64,000 nucleotides of DNA from Chloroflexota bacterium (GCA_019873655.1 JAIOAU010000003.1:150304-214303), one strand, 5' to 3'. Counted from the first letter of the stretch, positions 1-9,269 are shown. The notes: generated by a model not told the origin, from the sequence alone. Translations and numbers: made by a program.

Positions 1-1
1 T

Positions 2-46
2 TCCCTGCGGGTCCGAGCCGAGTCGCTCCTGGAAAGCGTCCCCTGA
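2..46 (+). CDS. C-terminal end of an upstream gene (partial)
   Basis: The frame starting at base 2 is open and ends in a TGA whose final A is the first base of the lgt-like ATG (TGATG). Stop/start overlap of this kind is typical of translationally coupled operon genes. The 14 visible residues end in ESLLESVP and cannot be assigned to a family. The call rests only on the overlap and the open frame, so it is tentative. Confidence 0.4.
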   Translation, partial: SLRVRAESLLESVP

Positions 47-831
47 TGTTCCCGACCCTGCCGATTGGCCCCCTCTCCATCCAGACCCCCGGCCTGCTTC
101 TGCTGATTGGCGTTTTCCTTGGCCTGAACCTGGCCGAACGGCGCGCCGCGCCGCGCGGCGTACCTGCCGACCGGCTGTACTCGCTGGTCTTCGTCATGTT
201 CCTGAGCGGACTCGCCGGGGCCCGGCTTTCCTTCGCCGCCCAGCATCCGGCCGCCTTCCGCGCCGCGCCCCTCAGCCTGTTCGCCCTCGACCCGGCGCTG
301 CTCGACCCCTTCGGCGGGCTGGCGACCGCCGCCCTGGCCGCCCTGATCGCCGGCCGCCGCTGGGGACTGGCCCTCTGGCCGACCCTGGACGCCTTCACCC
401 CCGCCCTGGCAGTGACAGCCGTTTTCATCGGCCTGGCCAATCTGGCCAGCGGGAAGGCTTTCGGCGCGCCCACTTCCCTGCCCTGGGGCATCCCGCTTTG
501 GGGCGAAAGCCGTCATCCGACCCAGGTCTACCAGGCGCTCGGCTCGGCGATCATTCTGGCGATTCTGTGGAAACGCTTCGGCCGCCCCGCGCCGCCGGAG
601 GGCGGTCTCTTTCTGCAATTTGCCGCCCTGACGGCCGGCCTGATTCTCTTCGTGGAAGCCTTCCGCGGCGACAGCCGTCTGCTGTTTGGCGGCCTGCGCC
701 AGACGCAAGTCATCGCCTGGATCGCGCTGGCGCTCTGCCTGGGGCTGCTGGAACGAAAACGTTCCCGCCTCGCCGCGGAAGCCGGCGCCGGCGACCCGCT
801 TTCGGAAAACCGAAGCCCACAACAGCAATAG
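46..831 (+). CDS. Lgt-like prolipoprotein diacylglyceryl transferase family protein
   Basis: 261 residues with about seven hydrophobic segments, somewhat shorter than the 280-290 usual for Lgt, which moves diacylglycerol from phosphatidylglycerol to the lipobox Cys of prolipoproteins. Family hallmarks are the HPTQVYQ motif (157-163), the GAPTSLPWG stretch (140-148) and EAFRGD (204-209). Two positions essential in E. coli Lgt look altered: the HGG of the third membrane segment reads FGG (89-91), and the Arg-containing GRIGNFING motif reads GLANLASG (129-136). The Asn of that motif and the later Arg207 are kept. It may be a diverged or repurposed paralogue, with a normal Lgt elsewhere. It overlaps an upstream frame by one base and is followed two bases later by folB. 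Confidence 0.75.
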   Translation: MFPTLPIGPLSIQTPGLLLLIGVFLGLNLAERRAAPRGVPADRLYSLVFVMFLSGLAGARLSFAAQHPAAFRAAPLSLFALDPALLDPFGGLATAALAALIAGRRWGLALWPTLDAFTPALAVTAVFIGLANLASGKAFGAPTSLPWGIPLWGESRHPTQVYQALGSAIILAILWKRFGRPAPPEGGLFLQFAALTAGLILFVEAFRGDSRLLFGGLRQTQVIAWIALALCLGLLERKRSRLAAEAGAGDPLSENRSPQQQ

Positions 832-833
832 AA

Positions 834-1214
834 ATGACTACGCGCATGGATCGCCTGTTCATCGAAAACCTGCGCATCCGCGCCATCCTCGGCGTGTACG
901 AGTGGGAACGGCATACCCCCCAGGATGTTCTGGTGAGCGTTTCGCTCTTCCTCGACACGCGCCGCGCCGCCCGCGCCGACGACCTCCCCGGCAGCGTCAA
1001 TTACGCGGAGTTAGCCGAGGAGATACGCGCCCTCGTCGAGCGGGCGCGGCGGCGCACCGTCGAGGCCCTGGCCGAGGACATCGCCCGGCTGTGCCTCGGC
1101 CGGCCGGGGGTCCGCAAAGTGACCGTTTCCGTCCGCAAACCCCAGGCCATCGCCGAGGCCGATTCGGCCGGAGTGGAAATCGAACGCCGCAAGCCTAGAA
1201 CTGCAAAGGCATAG
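834..1214 (+). CDS. folB: Dihydroneopterin aldolase
   Basis: 126 residues, normal for FolB, which converts 7,8-dihydroneopterin to 6-hydroxymethyl-dihydropterin and glycolaldehyde in folate synthesis. It shows the N-terminal [12 protein letters not shown] segment with the substrate-anchoring Glu, the [10 protein letters not shown] middle motif and the C-terminal [21 protein letters not shown] strand pair with the conserved Lys. An internal ATG at 846 (MDRLF) is an equally possible start. It begins two bases after the preceding stop. Its 3' end runs 20 bases into the 3' end of folE, which is convergent, so two enzymes of the pterin branch sit tail to tail. Confidence 0.9.
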   Translation: MTTRMDRLFIENLRIRAILGVYEWERHTPQDVLVSVSLFLDTRRAARADDLPGSVNYAELAEEIRALVERARRRTVEALAEDIARLCLGRPGVRKVTVSVRKPQAIAEADSAGVEIERRKPRTAKA

Positions 1215-1830
1215 CGCCGCGGGCGATGTTTTCGAGAAATTCCTGCCGCGTCGCCAGGTTGGCGCGGAACGCGCCGTGCATGGCCGAGGTGGTCATGCGG
1301 GCGTTGTGTTTCTGCACGCCGCGCATGGACATGCACAGGTGCAGCGCTTCGATGACGACGGCCACCCCTTGCGGCTTCAACAGATCGCGCAGGAAATCGG
1401 CAATCTGGCGCGTCATCCGTTCCTGGACCTGCAAACGGCGGGCGTACATATCCACCACGCGCGGAATTTTCGAAAGTCCCAGCACCTTGCCATTGGGGAT
1501 GTAAGCCACGTGCGCCCGCCCGATGAAGGGCAGCATGTGGTGTTCGCACAGGCTGTAGAATTCGATATCGCGCACGAGCACCATCTCGTCATACTTGACT
1601 TCGAAGAGCGCATCGTTGACCAGCGCCTGTGGATCGACGCGGTAGCCGGAGAGCAATTCGGCGTAGGCGCGTGCAATGCGGGCGGGGGTATCTTTCAGCC
1701 CCTGGCGGCGGGGGTCTTCCCCCACCGCCTTGAGCAGCTGGACGACCGCGCGCTGAACGGCGCGGCCGTCGATTCCGCTGCGGGCGAGCAATTCGTCGGT
1801 GAGATTGTCATCGTAATCGTAGGATTCCAT
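1195..1830 (-). CDS. folE: GTP cyclohydrolase I
   Basis: 211 residues. FolE converts GTP to 7,8-dihydroneopterin triphosphate, the entry step to folate and other pterins. The zinc-binding CEHHMLPF and [11 protein letters not shown] motifs are both present, as are the [20 protein letters not shown] core and the terminal TSAMHGAFR. The start at 1830 is chosen because a GGAGAAAT ribosome site lies directly in front of the ATG; an upstream in-frame extension would run through the hpf terminator hairpin. It is convergent with folB and their last 20 bases overlap. Confidence 0.94.
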   Translation of the reverse strand: MESYDYDDNLTDELLARSGIDGRAVQRAVVQLLKAVGEDPRRQGLKDTPARIARAYAELLSGYRVDPQALVNDALFEVKYDEMVLVRDIEFYSLCEHHMLPFIGRAHVAYIPNGKVLGLSKIPRVVDMYARRLQVQERMTRQIADFLRDLLKPQGVAVVIEALHLCMSMRGVQKHNARMTTSAMHGAFRANLATRQEFLENIARGAMPLQF

Positions 1831-1841
1831 ATTTCTCCATG

Positions 1842-1871
1842 AAAACTGGCCCGGCAGGGTTTCCGGGCCAG
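1842..1871 (-). terminator. Intrinsic terminator of hpf
   Basis: A perfect 9-bp inverted repeat (CTGGCCCGG / CCGGGCCAG, loop 8) lies 35 bases past the hpf stop. On the minus strand it is followed by TTTT. It ends 11 bases before the folE start, so folE is probably transcribed by readthrough or from a promoter inside this short gap. Confidence 0.8.
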
Positions 1872-1905
1872 CGCCGTAACCTTTCAAAAAGCCAAAGCGT
1901 TGCTT

Positions 1906-2466
1906 CTAGCCGACCTTCGGCTCGATCAGGCCATAGGTTCCATCGCGGCGGCGATAGAGGACGTTGATCTGGCCGGTCTCGGCGTTGAAGAAAATGAAGA
2001 AGTTGTCGTGGCTGAGCAGTTTCATCTGTTCGAGCGCCTCTGCTTCCGTCATGGGGTGCAGTTCGAAGGCTTTTCGGCGGACGATTTCGGAGGTCTCGGC
2101 GGCTTCTTCTTCGGCCGCAACGGCCACGACCTCGGCAGCCGAACGGCCGTCGCCCCGGCCGCGGCGGCGTTTGCCCTTGAGGCGCTCGATCTGGCGCTGC
2201 ATCTTATCGAGCGCGGCGTCGAAGGCCGTCATGATTTCGTCGGCACGCTCTTCGGTGCGCAAGAGGTAGCCGCGGCCGCGGAGAGTGATTTGAGCGACGA
2301 AGCGGTCGCTGGCGCTGCGCGCCGATTTGACATAAGTGGCATCCACCCGTATCTCGTTGAGGTTGCGCAAGAAGCGGCTCAGTTTGCCCACCTTCTTGGT
2401 CAGGGTCTCGCGCATTTTGTCGGTCAGGTCCAGGTTGCGTGTGAAGATTTCTGTTCTAACGGTCAT
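1906..2466 (-). CDS. hpf: Ribosome hibernation promoting factor, long form
   Basis: 186 residues in two parts. The N-terminal S30AE domain (about 1-100) begins MTVRTEIFTRNLDL and binds the decoding and mRNA channel. After a charged linker (KGKRRRGRGDGR), the C-terminal domain (about 125-186) carries the KAFELHPMTEAEALEQM and FFIFFNAETGQINVLYRR motifs that drive 70S dimerisation to 100S particles. Both parts together mark the long HPF of most non-enteric bacteria, used in stationary phase and stress. The start is set by an AGGAGG site six bases before the ATG. A strong terminator follows. Confidence 0.92.
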   Translation of the reverse strand: MTVRTEIFTRNLDLTDKMRETLTKKVGKLSRFLRNLNEIRVDATYVKSARSASDRFVAQITLRGRGYLLRTEERADEIMTAFDAALDKMQRQIERLKGKRRRGRGDGRSAAEVVAVAAEEEAAETSEIVRRKAFELHPMTEAEALEQMKLLSHDNFFIFFNAETGQINVLYRRRDGTYGLIEPKVG

Positions 2467-2526
2467 AGGTTCCTCCTGAAAGTTTGGGGTGAGGCGATTC
2501 AAACCTTTTTGCAAACGGCCTTGACT

Positions 2527-3255
2527 TCATACAATTTGCAGCCCATGCTGAGGCAGGGCGCGCGCCAGAGTCAGCGCCAGGACGGAACAAGCGCCGGCCT
2601 CGAGAAAAGCCTGGGCGCAGGCCGAGAGGGTCGCGCCGGTGGTGGCGACGTCGTCAACGATCAGCACGGTTTTGCCGTCCGCCTGGCGGGCGTCGGCCCA
2701 AAAAGCCGACCGCATGTTCTCACGGCGTTCTTCGGCCGAAAGACCGACCTGAGAGCGGGTCTCACGCACGCGTCGAATCGCCGCCGGGGCATATTGCCAG
2801 CCGGCAAAGACGGCCAGAGGCCAGGCGATCAAGGCCGCCTGATTGTAACCGCGTTCCTTCATGCGCCGCTGTCCCAGGGGAACGGGAGCCACCAGGTCCA
2901 CCGACCAGCCCTGTTGCCGGGCAAAGACCGCCATCGGACGGGCCAGCGCCTCGCCCAGCGCCACGTTGCGGCGGTACTTGAGTCGATGGAGGGCGTTTCG
3001 GACCGGGCCTTCGAACACCGCCCAAGAACGCAAAGCCCCAAAGGCGGGCCGCTCCGAGCGACAGGCAGAACATAAGTTTCCACCATCAACGGGAATGCCG
3101 CACGCCTCACACACAGGCGCAGGGACGGGTCTCACCGCCGCCTGGCAATCGGGACACCAACGGTATCCGCTGCGGCTACAACCCCCACACTGGGGCGGAT
3201 ACAGCCAATCGAGGCAGCCCCACACCCACTGGACGAGAGAATATCGCCAGGACAC
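2527..3255 (-). CDS. comF: ComF family amidophosphoribosyltransferase
   Basis: About 242 residues. The N-terminal zinc-ribbon-like Cys clusters (CGGCSRSGYRWCPDC, then CEACG and CSACR) are followed by a type I phosphoribosyltransferase fold with the PRPP loop VLIVDDVATTGAT. ComF proteins act in DNA uptake or processing in naturally competent bacteria; the substrate is not settled. GTG at 3255 is chosen because it lies just past the tadC stop. A GTG at 3300 in the same frame would overlap tadC by 31 bases. No clear ribosome site supports either. It is the last gene of the Tad run. Confidence 0.82.
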   Translation of the reverse strand: MSWRYSLVQWVWGCLDWLYPPQCGGCSRSGYRWCPDCQAAVRPVPAPVCEACGIPVDGGNLCSACRSERPAFGALRSWAVFEGPVRNALHRLKYRRNVALGEALARPMAVFARQQGWSVDLVAPVPLGQRRMKERGYNQAALIAWPLAVFAGWQYAPAAIRRVRETRSQVGLSAEERRENMRSAFWADARQADGKTVLIVDDVATTGATLSACAQAFLEAGACSVLALTLARALPQHGLQIV

Positions 3256-3269
3256 GGTTAGAGATGCGG

Positions 3270-4220
3270 CTAGAAGCCCAATCCTTGGAAAGTTCGCCAC
3301 AGCCGCAGCGCGGCGGGCGTCATCAGGACGATCATGATGGTCGGAAAAATAAACCCGCCCATCGGCAACAGCATCTTGATCGGGGCTTTGTGCGCTTCCT
3401 CTTCTGCCCGCTGACGCCGTTTCATCCGCATTTGGTCCGATTGGATGCGTAGCACCTTGGCCATGCTGACGCCCAACTGCTCGCTCTGAATGACGGCCGC
3501 CACGAAACTGGTCATCTCGGGGATGCCGATGCGGTCGGCCATGTCCTTCAACGCCTCGCGCCGGATTTTTCCCAACTGGATTTCGCGAATGACCCGTCCA
3601 AAGGCGAGCGCCAGTTCATTGTCCCACTTTTCATTGATCTTCGACATGGCGGCGTCGAGGCCCAGGCCGGCCTCCACGCAGATGGTCAGTAGGTCGAGGG
3701 CGTCGGGCATGGCTTTGCGGATTGATTTCTGGCGGCTGGTGATTCGACTCCGCAGCCACATTTGCGGCAAAAAGAAGCCCAGAAAGATCAACCCCAGGTT
3801 GATCAAAATCTCCGCCCCCGGCGAAAGGCCGCTGGAGACGCGGGAAAGGAGAAAGAAGAAACCGCCCAGCACGACAGGGATAATGAGATTCAAAGAAAGA
3901 AAGGCGGTCGGGGTCAGACGGCCGGGGTTGCCGGCCATTTCCAGTTGCTTGGCCGTGTTTTCTCGAACACGCTCCGGCGTGATGCGGGCCGACAATTCGC
4001 CGATTTTGACCATCATCGGATAGATGACGCGGTCGACGAACGGCTGCGACATTTCGATTTCTTCGAGCGAGGCCATCTCGCCCCGGCTGGCGAACTCGGC
4101 CAGGCGGGCCGAGAGCGGATCCTCCTCGACGTTACGGCGGCGCATGCCGGCGATGATCAACCCTACCGCCCCAATGACAACCGCCAACAAAATCAGAATC
4201 ACGATGACGGTGATCAACAT
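3270..4220 (-). CDS. tadC: Tad pilus/secretion inner-membrane protein TadC-like
   Basis: 316 residues with an N-terminal membrane helix (2-24), two central helices (about 110-155) and one near the C terminus, with a T2SSF cytoplasmic domain between (DALDLLTICVEAGLGLDAAM and ESEQLGVSMAKVLR-like segments). TadC pairs with TadB as the membrane platform worked by the TadA ATPase. It starts one base after the tadB stop, implying coupled translation, and overlaps the longest possible comF frame. Confidence 0.86.
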   Translation of the reverse strand: MLITVIVILILLAVVIGAVGLIIAGMRRRNVEEDPLSARLAEFASRGEMASLEEIEMSQPFVDRVIYPMMVKIGELSARITPERVRENTAKQLEMAGNPGRLTPTAFLSLNLIIPVVLGGFFFLLSRVSSGLSPGAEILINLGLIFLGFFLPQMWLRSRITSRQKSIRKAMPDALDLLTICVEAGLGLDAAMSKINEKWDNELALAFGRVIREIQLGKIRREALKDMADRIGIPEMTSFVAAVIQSEQLGVSMAKVLRIQSDQMRMKRRQRAEEEAHKAPIKMLLPMGGFIFPTIMIVLMTPAALRLWRTFQGLGF

Positions 4221-4221
4221 A

Positions 4222-5181
4222 TCACACCTCGATGTTCGCGATCCGGGTCATCGTAAAGTAGCCCAATCCAATCATGACTGCGGCCACCCCCAACGCAATC
4301 CAGCCGCAGGGGGAATTTTCGGGGGCAAAGAATTCCCGAATGTAACTGGGATTCAGGAACCACAGGATGCAAATCAGGCCGATCGGCATGAGCGAGAGAA
4401 GCCGACCGGAATACATGACCTGGGAAGTCAGGACGCGAATCTCGCCCTTGATGCGAATGCGCTCGCGGATGGTGTACGAGATGACATCCAGAATCTCGGC
4501 CAGGTTGCCGCCGACCTCGCGCTGCACGTTGATGGCGGTAACGACGAAATCCAGGTCCTCGCTGGGAATGCGCCGCAGCAGGTTATCCAGGGCGCGCTCC
4601 ATCGGGATACCTAACTGAATTTCCTGCACCACCCGCCGGAACTCATCGCACAGAGGCGGCGGCATCTCTTTGCTCACCGCTTCCATGGCCTGGAGGGTAG
4701 AATAGCCCGCCCGCAGACCGTTCACCATCAGGTTCAGCATGTCGGGCAATTGATCGTTGAAGCGGATCAGCCGCCGCCGCTGCTGCTGTTTGAGGTACAT
4801 GTTGGGCAGGAACAACCCGACCACGGCTCCGATGCCAGCCGAAATGGCCTCGCGCCCGCCGAGCAGATAAGCAATGCCCGCCATGACGATGACTACAATC
4901 ACGTAGAGAGCAATGTACTCGCCCGGCTTGAATTTCAGGTCGGCGCGCGCCAGTTCCTTGGAGAGTCTCTCGCCCCAACTGGATTTCTCGACGCGCTTGT
5001 TCACCCAATCCGTCAGGGCAGAGGTCTCAGGCTTCTGAGCCTGCGGTTTCTCTTCTTCGAGGTATTTCCCCAGGCGCTCTTCCAGGTCGGCGCGTTTGCT
5101 GGTCGCCGAGACGACCACGCCGACGATCAACAACACCAGGATCAAACCGCCGCCGATGAACAGGATCGTGATGGGATCCAT
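4222..5181 (-). CDS. tadB: Tad pilus/secretion inner-membrane protein TadB-like
   Basis: 319 residues: N-terminal membrane helix, two more around residues 90-130, a T2SSF domain (QLPDMLNLMVNGLRAGYSTLQAMEAV, then AINVQREVGGNLAEILD) and C-terminal membrane helices. TadB is the larger platform protein of the tight-adherence system. It lies between tadA and tadC with gaps of 39 and 1 bases, as in other Tad loci. Confidence 0.87.
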   Translation of the reverse strand: MDPITILFIGGGLILVLLIVGVVVSATSKRADLEERLGKYLEEEKPQAQKPETSALTDWVNKRVEKSSWGERLSKELARADLKFKPGEYIALYVIVVIVMAGIAYLLGGREAISAGIGAVVGLFLPNMYLKQQQRRRLIRFNDQLPDMLNLMVNGLRAGYSTLQAMEAVSKEMPPPLCDEFRRVVQEIQLGIPMERALDNLLRRIPSEDLDFVVTAINVQREVGGNLAEILDVISYTIRERIRIKGEIRVLTSQVMYSGRLLSLMPIGLICILWFLNPSYIREFFAPENSPCGWIALGVAAVMIGLGYFTMTRIANIEV

Positions 5182-5220
5182 ACCTTACCTGCCAAGAACA
5201 AGAATTCGCGACGACAACCT

Positions 5221-6639
5221 TTAGTACCGCCGCCGCTCGCCGACGCCAAAGATCGAGGGCGGGAGGTGAATGCCGGCGGCTTCGATTTTATCCATGAACT
5301 TGGGCCGCAAGCCGGTCGGACGCAGCCGGCCAACCACTTTACCGTTCTCGTATCCGGTCTGCTCGAAGGTAAAGATTTCGGTCATCGTGATGACATCCCC
5401 CTCCATCCCGCTGACCTCGGTGATGCTGACCACCTTGCGCGAGCCATCGCGCAGACGCTCCTGATGGATGATCATGTCAATGGCCGAGGCAATCTGCTCG
5501 CGGATGGCGCGCACAGGCAAATCCATGCCTGCCATCAGGGTCATCGTCTCGAGGCGGGAGAGGGTGTCGCGCGGCGAGTTGGAGTGGGCGGTCGTCATCG
5601 AGCCGTCATGGCCGGTGTTCATCGCCTGGAGCATGTCCAGCGCCGCCTCATCGCGAATCTCGCCGACGACGATTCGGTCGGGACGCATACGCAGCGAGTT
5701 GATCACCAGTTGACGGATGGTGATCTCGCCGCGGCCCTCGATGTTGGGCGGGCGCGATTCGAGCGTCACCACATGTTCCTGACGCAACTGCAACTCGGCG
5801 GCGTTCTCGATGGTGATGATGCGCTCGTCGCCGGGGATGAAACTGGAGAGGATGTTCAGCAGCGTCGTCTTGCCGGAACCGGTGCCGCCCGAGATGACGA
5901 TATTCAACTTGGCCTCGACGCAGGCCTTGATGAACTGCAACGCCTCGGGCGTAATCGAGCCGTATTGAATCAACTGCTCGATGGTGATCGGATTCTTGGC
6001 GAACTTACGGATGGTCAGCACCGGCCCGACCAGCGAGATGGGAGGGATGACCGCGTTCACGCGCGAACCATCGGGCAGACGGGCGTCCACATACGGGCTT
6101 GACTCATCGATACGCCGTCCCAGCGGAGCAACGATGCGGTCAATGATGCGCATCACGTGGTCATTGCTTTCGAAGGTGACCGGCACGCGATGGATTTTGC
6201 CCTTGCGCTCGATATAGATGTTCTTGGCCCCGTTGACCATGATTTCTGTGACCGACTCGTCCTCCAAAAGAGGCTGGAGCGGGCCAAAACCCAGGATTTC
6301 GGCCGCGATCTGCTCGAACAGGCGGGCGCGCTCCGGCCTGGAAAGGACAATGTTCTCCTCCGAAAGAATCTGCTCGAACAGTTCCTGAATGGTGCGCCGG
6401 ACCTCGTCGGTGCGGCTGATGTCCATCGAGGGATCCAGTTCGGCCAGCAATTTGTTCTGGACGCGGGTCTTCAAATCGAAGTACGTGCCGGCCTGGGGAG
6501 CGGCGCTGGGCGCGCTGACCCGCCGCGCCTGCAACTGCGAGAGGCGGGAGGCCTCTCCCGAGGACGCCGCCGGGCCGACTCCCGAGGACGTCTCACCGCC
6601 CCCGGATTGACCTTGCTCAATTCGTTTGAGTAGAGACAT
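5221..6639 (-). CDS. tadA: Tad/CpaF-type secretion ATPase
   Basis: 472 residues. A low-complexity Ser/Ala-rich N terminus (1-50) precedes the CpaF-type N-terminal domain and a secretion ATPase core with Walker A SGGTGSGKTT, an Asp-box region, Walker B-like RIVVGEIRDEAALDML and a His-box (NTGHDGSMTTAHSNSP). TadA powers assembly of Flp-type pili or related fibres. The start is supported by AGGAGGTCGAA before the ATG. It sits between the cpaE-like gene and tadB. Confidence 0.92.
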   Translation of the reverse strand: MSLLKRIEQGQSGGGETSSGVGPAASSGEASRLSQLQARRVSAPSAAPQAGTYFDLKTRVQNKLLAELDPSMDISRTDEVRRTIQELFEQILSEENIVLSRPERARLFEQIAAEILGFGPLQPLLEDESVTEIMVNGAKNIYIERKGKIHRVPVTFESNDHVMRIIDRIVAPLGRRIDESSPYVDARLPDGSRVNAVIPPISLVGPVLTIRKFAKNPITIEQLIQYGSITPEALQFIKACVEAKLNIVISGGTGSGKTTLLNILSSFIPGDERIITIENAAELQLRQEHVVTLESRPPNIEGRGEITIRQLVINSLRMRPDRIVVGEIRDEAALDMLQAMNTGHDGSMTTAHSNSPRDTLSRLETMTLMAGMDLPVRAIREQIASAIDMIIHQERLRDGSRKVVSITEVSGMEGDVITMTEIFTFEQTGYENGKVVGRLRPTGLRPKFMDKIEAAGIHLPPSIFGVGERRRY

Positions 6640-6657
6640 TTCGACCTCCTGCTACCA

Positions 6658-7893
6658 CTAGCGCCGGGACGCTTCCGCTCCCAGGCTGTCCACCGCTAAG
6701 AGTCGGGAACGCAGCGCCTCGGCCAGCATGAAAATTCCCCGCGCTGCGGGCTGAGTCTTGTTATCCAGGACGAAGGGGACGCCGCGGTTGACCGACGGGA
6801 TGACCACCCGCTCGTCCAGGGGAATGACGGCCACCACCTCTTGCTTGAGATTTTCGCCCACTTTCTCGGGCGTGATGGCAATCCGCCTGTCGAAGCGGTT
6901 CATCGTAAAAGCGACCTTGCTGGACGGGATTCCCAGCGTTTGAAGCAAATCCAAAAACAGACGGCCATCTTTGATCGAGGGAATGTCCTGCGTGGTAATC
7001 AGCACCACCGTATCGCAGACATCCAACACCGCCAAAGTAATATCGTTCAAGTAAGAACAGGTGTCCACGACAACATAGGCGTAGAGGCGGCGCAAATACT
7101 CCAGCAGTTCACTGACCTGGTCGGGTTTGATGCTTTCGGCTTGTTCGGGGCGCGGCGGCGCTGCCAGGACGTGCATCCCCGAAGCGGCGTGCTTGATCAT
7201 GACGTCGCTTACGATTTCGGGGTCCAGTTCAGACGCCCGAGGCGCCAGGTCTAAAATCGTGTTCTTGCCCTGTTCGTTCAGGAACACCGCCACATCGCCG
7301 AACTGCAGGTTGGCGTCCACCAGGGCCACGGGCGTATCCTCGTTATGGAGCGCAAGCGCCAGATTGACCGCCACCGTCGTGCAGCCGGTTCCCCCCTTGG
7401 GGCTGTAGACCATGATCACCTTTCCCTGAGCCGCCGCCCCCATCGGCATCGCCTGAGGCAGCCCCGGCATGGGAGCAGGATAGACCTGGACGCTCTTGGC
7501 CCGCTCTTCGCGCGCCAGGGCCCCGGCGCGGCGGATGGCGGCGGTCAATTCGTCTGCCATCGGCGGCTTGGTCAGGAAGTCGCGCGCCCCAACGAGCATG
7601 GCCCGCCGCATGTAGTTCTGGTCGCCCTGGACAGAGAGAATGACCACCTGGACATGCGGCATCTTCTGCCGGATCGCTTCGGTCGCGGTAATGCCGTCCA
7701 TATCCGGCATGTTGATATCCATCAACACCACATCTGGCGATAATTCCTGCGCCATCTGGATCGCTTCGCGCCCGGTGCGGGCCGCGCCGACCACCTCCAT
7801 GTCCGCCTCGAATTGCAATAATTTGCGGACGTTTTCGCGCGTTTCGGCAACGTCATCCACAATCAGGACTTTGATCTTATCGCCATTGGCCAT
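6658..7893 (-). CDS. CpaE/TadZ-like localisation ATPase with N-terminal receiver domain
   Basis: 411 residues. Residues 6-125 form a response-regulator receiver domain with phosphorylatable Asp59 (DVVLMDINMPDMDG) and the conserved Lys in FLTKPP. From about 155 a ParA/MinD-type P-loop ATPase follows, with deviant Walker A SPKGGTGCTT and the LVDANLQFGD motif. CpaE/TadZ proteins place Tad machinery in the cell. Many carry a degenerate receiver, but here the acidic pocket (DD at 13-14), Asp59 and Lys look intact, so phosphorylation is plausible. The adjacent soluble kinase/regulator genes are possible partners, which is inference. Confidence 0.88.
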   Translation of the reverse strand: MANGDKIKVLIVDDVAETRENVRKLLQFEADMEVVGAARTGREAIQMAQELSPDVVLMDINMPDMDGITATEAIRQKMPHVQVVILSVQGDQNYMRRAMLVGARDFLTKPPMADELTAAIRRAGALAREERAKSVQVYPAPMPGLPQAMPMGAAAQGKVIMVYSPKGGTGCTTVAVNLALALHNEDTPVALVDANLQFGDVAVFLNEQGKNTILDLAPRASELDPEIVSDVMIKHAASGMHVLAAPPRPEQAESIKPDQVSELLEYLRRLYAYVVVDTCSYLNDITLAVLDVCDTVVLITTQDIPSIKDGRLFLDLLQTLGIPSSKVAFTMNRFDRRIAITPEKVGENLKQEVVAVIPLDERVVIPSVNRGVPFVLDNKTQPAARGIFMLAEALRSRLLAVDSLGAEASRR

Positions 7894-7969
7894 GCATACA
7901 CTCCGGATACAGCAACGTGATTGAAGCGTTCAAGATGCGGACCTAAACTCACTCGCCGTCGACTCCGGT

Positions 7970-9097
7970 TTACTCCGGCGGGACGACGATGACATCGTTG
8001 GGTAAATAAATCGGCGCCAGTTCGTCGATGCGGGGGGTAATCGCATACGGCAATTTGGCAGGGGGCGAGATCGAATATTGGGCCAACACATATTGCAAGG
8101 TGGCCGATTCGGTGAGCGGATACGGCCCAAGATCGTTCGGGTTGCGCAACGCCAGGGTGATTTGAGCGCCGCTATAAACCAGGTAGGTCAGGGTCACGGC
8201 GTCTTGTTGATTGACCATCAGCGTCACAATATCGGGGCGCTCGATCTCGGCGGCGGCAGGCTCCTCGGTGACCGCAGCCGTTTGATCCGAAGGCGCTGCG
8301 CTGGGGGCGGCCGCCTGTTCGGCGGCTGGCGCTTCTGTCAAGGGGAAAGTGCCCACATGCAAAACCTGCGCCCGCTGCATGACCAGTTGCGAAACCAGCC
8401 GCGGCCGCTGGGGTTCCGCCGGGGTGATGTACAACGCCTGATCGCCCCACACGGGGTCGGTTTCGGTCCGGCCCTGGGGACCGCTGCCGGCAATCAGGTC
8501 AACCGTCATCGTCAGCACCGGCGCGATGATGGGGCCTTCCATCCTACCAGCGCCAGCCAGCAGACTGGTGTTGTTCGGCAGGGCAGTCTGAAAATTCGAA
8601 TCCACGTCGATGAGCAGCAGGGTCACAATGACGTCAACGAAATCTCCATCGCGAATGCCATACGCCACCGAGGACAGGCGGGTGATGGGAATGGAAATGG
8701 CCGTGTAACCGGGCGGGATGAGCGGGGCCCACGGCGAACCCGGCAAATTGACCTGGCCGGGCGTCATCGAGACCATCGAACTGGTAATCCACATCCCCTG
8801 TTCGATGGTATAACGCGCATACTGCCCCACCACCTCGTCCACTCTCTGGTAAGTGCCTTCCACCAGCATATCTTGCGGAATGTCGCGAGTCACGAGCATT
8901 TCTGCTGTGATCTGGGTGCCAGCGTAGATTTTCTGGCCAGCGGTGACGACCTGAGTTGTCAGCACCTGGGGCGTCGGGGTAGCGGCTTGCTCCTGAGGCG
9001 CGCCGATCCCCCCACGCATCATAACGTAGAGGATTCCGAAAATCACAATCACAACTACAATCAACACAAAGTAGATGAGGATTCGATTGCGGCGCAT
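7970..9097 (-). CDS. cpaB: Flp pilus assembly protein CpaB (SAF domain)
   Basis: 375 residues: one N-terminal membrane helix (6-28, ILIYFVLIVVVIVIFGILYV), then a SAF domain (about 50-120, VTAGQKIYAGTQITAEMLVTRDIP) and an extracellular RcpC/CpaB domain, with a low-complexity Ala/Pro insert near 265-295. CpaB helps carry the pilus through the envelope. No secretin (CpaC) or pilin gene lies beside it. It is the first gene of the Tad run and has a TATAAT box 42 bases upstream. Confidence 0.85.
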   Translation of the reverse strand: MRRNRILIYFVLIVVVIVIFGILYVMMRGGIGAPQEQAATPTPQVLTTQVVTAGQKIYAGTQITAEMLVTRDIPQDMLVEGTYQRVDEVVGQYARYTIEQGMWITSSMVSMTPGQVNLPGSPWAPLIPPGYTAISIPITRLSSVAYGIRDGDFVDVIVTLLLIDVDSNFQTALPNNTSLLAGAGRMEGPIIAPVLTMTVDLIAGSGPQGRTETDPVWGDQALYITPAEPQRPRLVSQLVMQRAQVLHVGTFPLTEAPAAEQAAAPSAAPSDQTAAVTEEPAAAEIERPDIVTLMVNQQDAVTLTYLVYSGAQITLALRNPNDLGPYPLTESATLQYVLAQYSISPPAKLPYAITPRIDELAPIYLPNDVIVVPPE

Positions 9098-9138
9098 AGG
9101 GCACTCCTTGAAACTCAGAGTTGACAGCAGACAATCTC

Positions 9139-9144
9139 ATTATA
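9139..9144 (-). promoter_or_regulatory. Probable -10 box of the tad operon
   Basis: A perfect TATAAT on the minus strand lies 42 bases before the cpaB ATG in the 172-base gap. The matching -35 region (TGGCAA, 17-base spacing) is weak. It is the only good -10 found upstream of the five co-oriented tad genes. Confidence 0.55.
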
Positions 9145-9269
9145 CAGTAAAAATTCGGCGCTTGCCACTTGGCCCAAAATAGGCCATTGGTACGATTATA
9201 AAGAAGACCCTGCAATTGCAGCAGAGCCTTCATCGCCTGACCGCTTTTCTCCAACAGCCTCGGCCGGTC

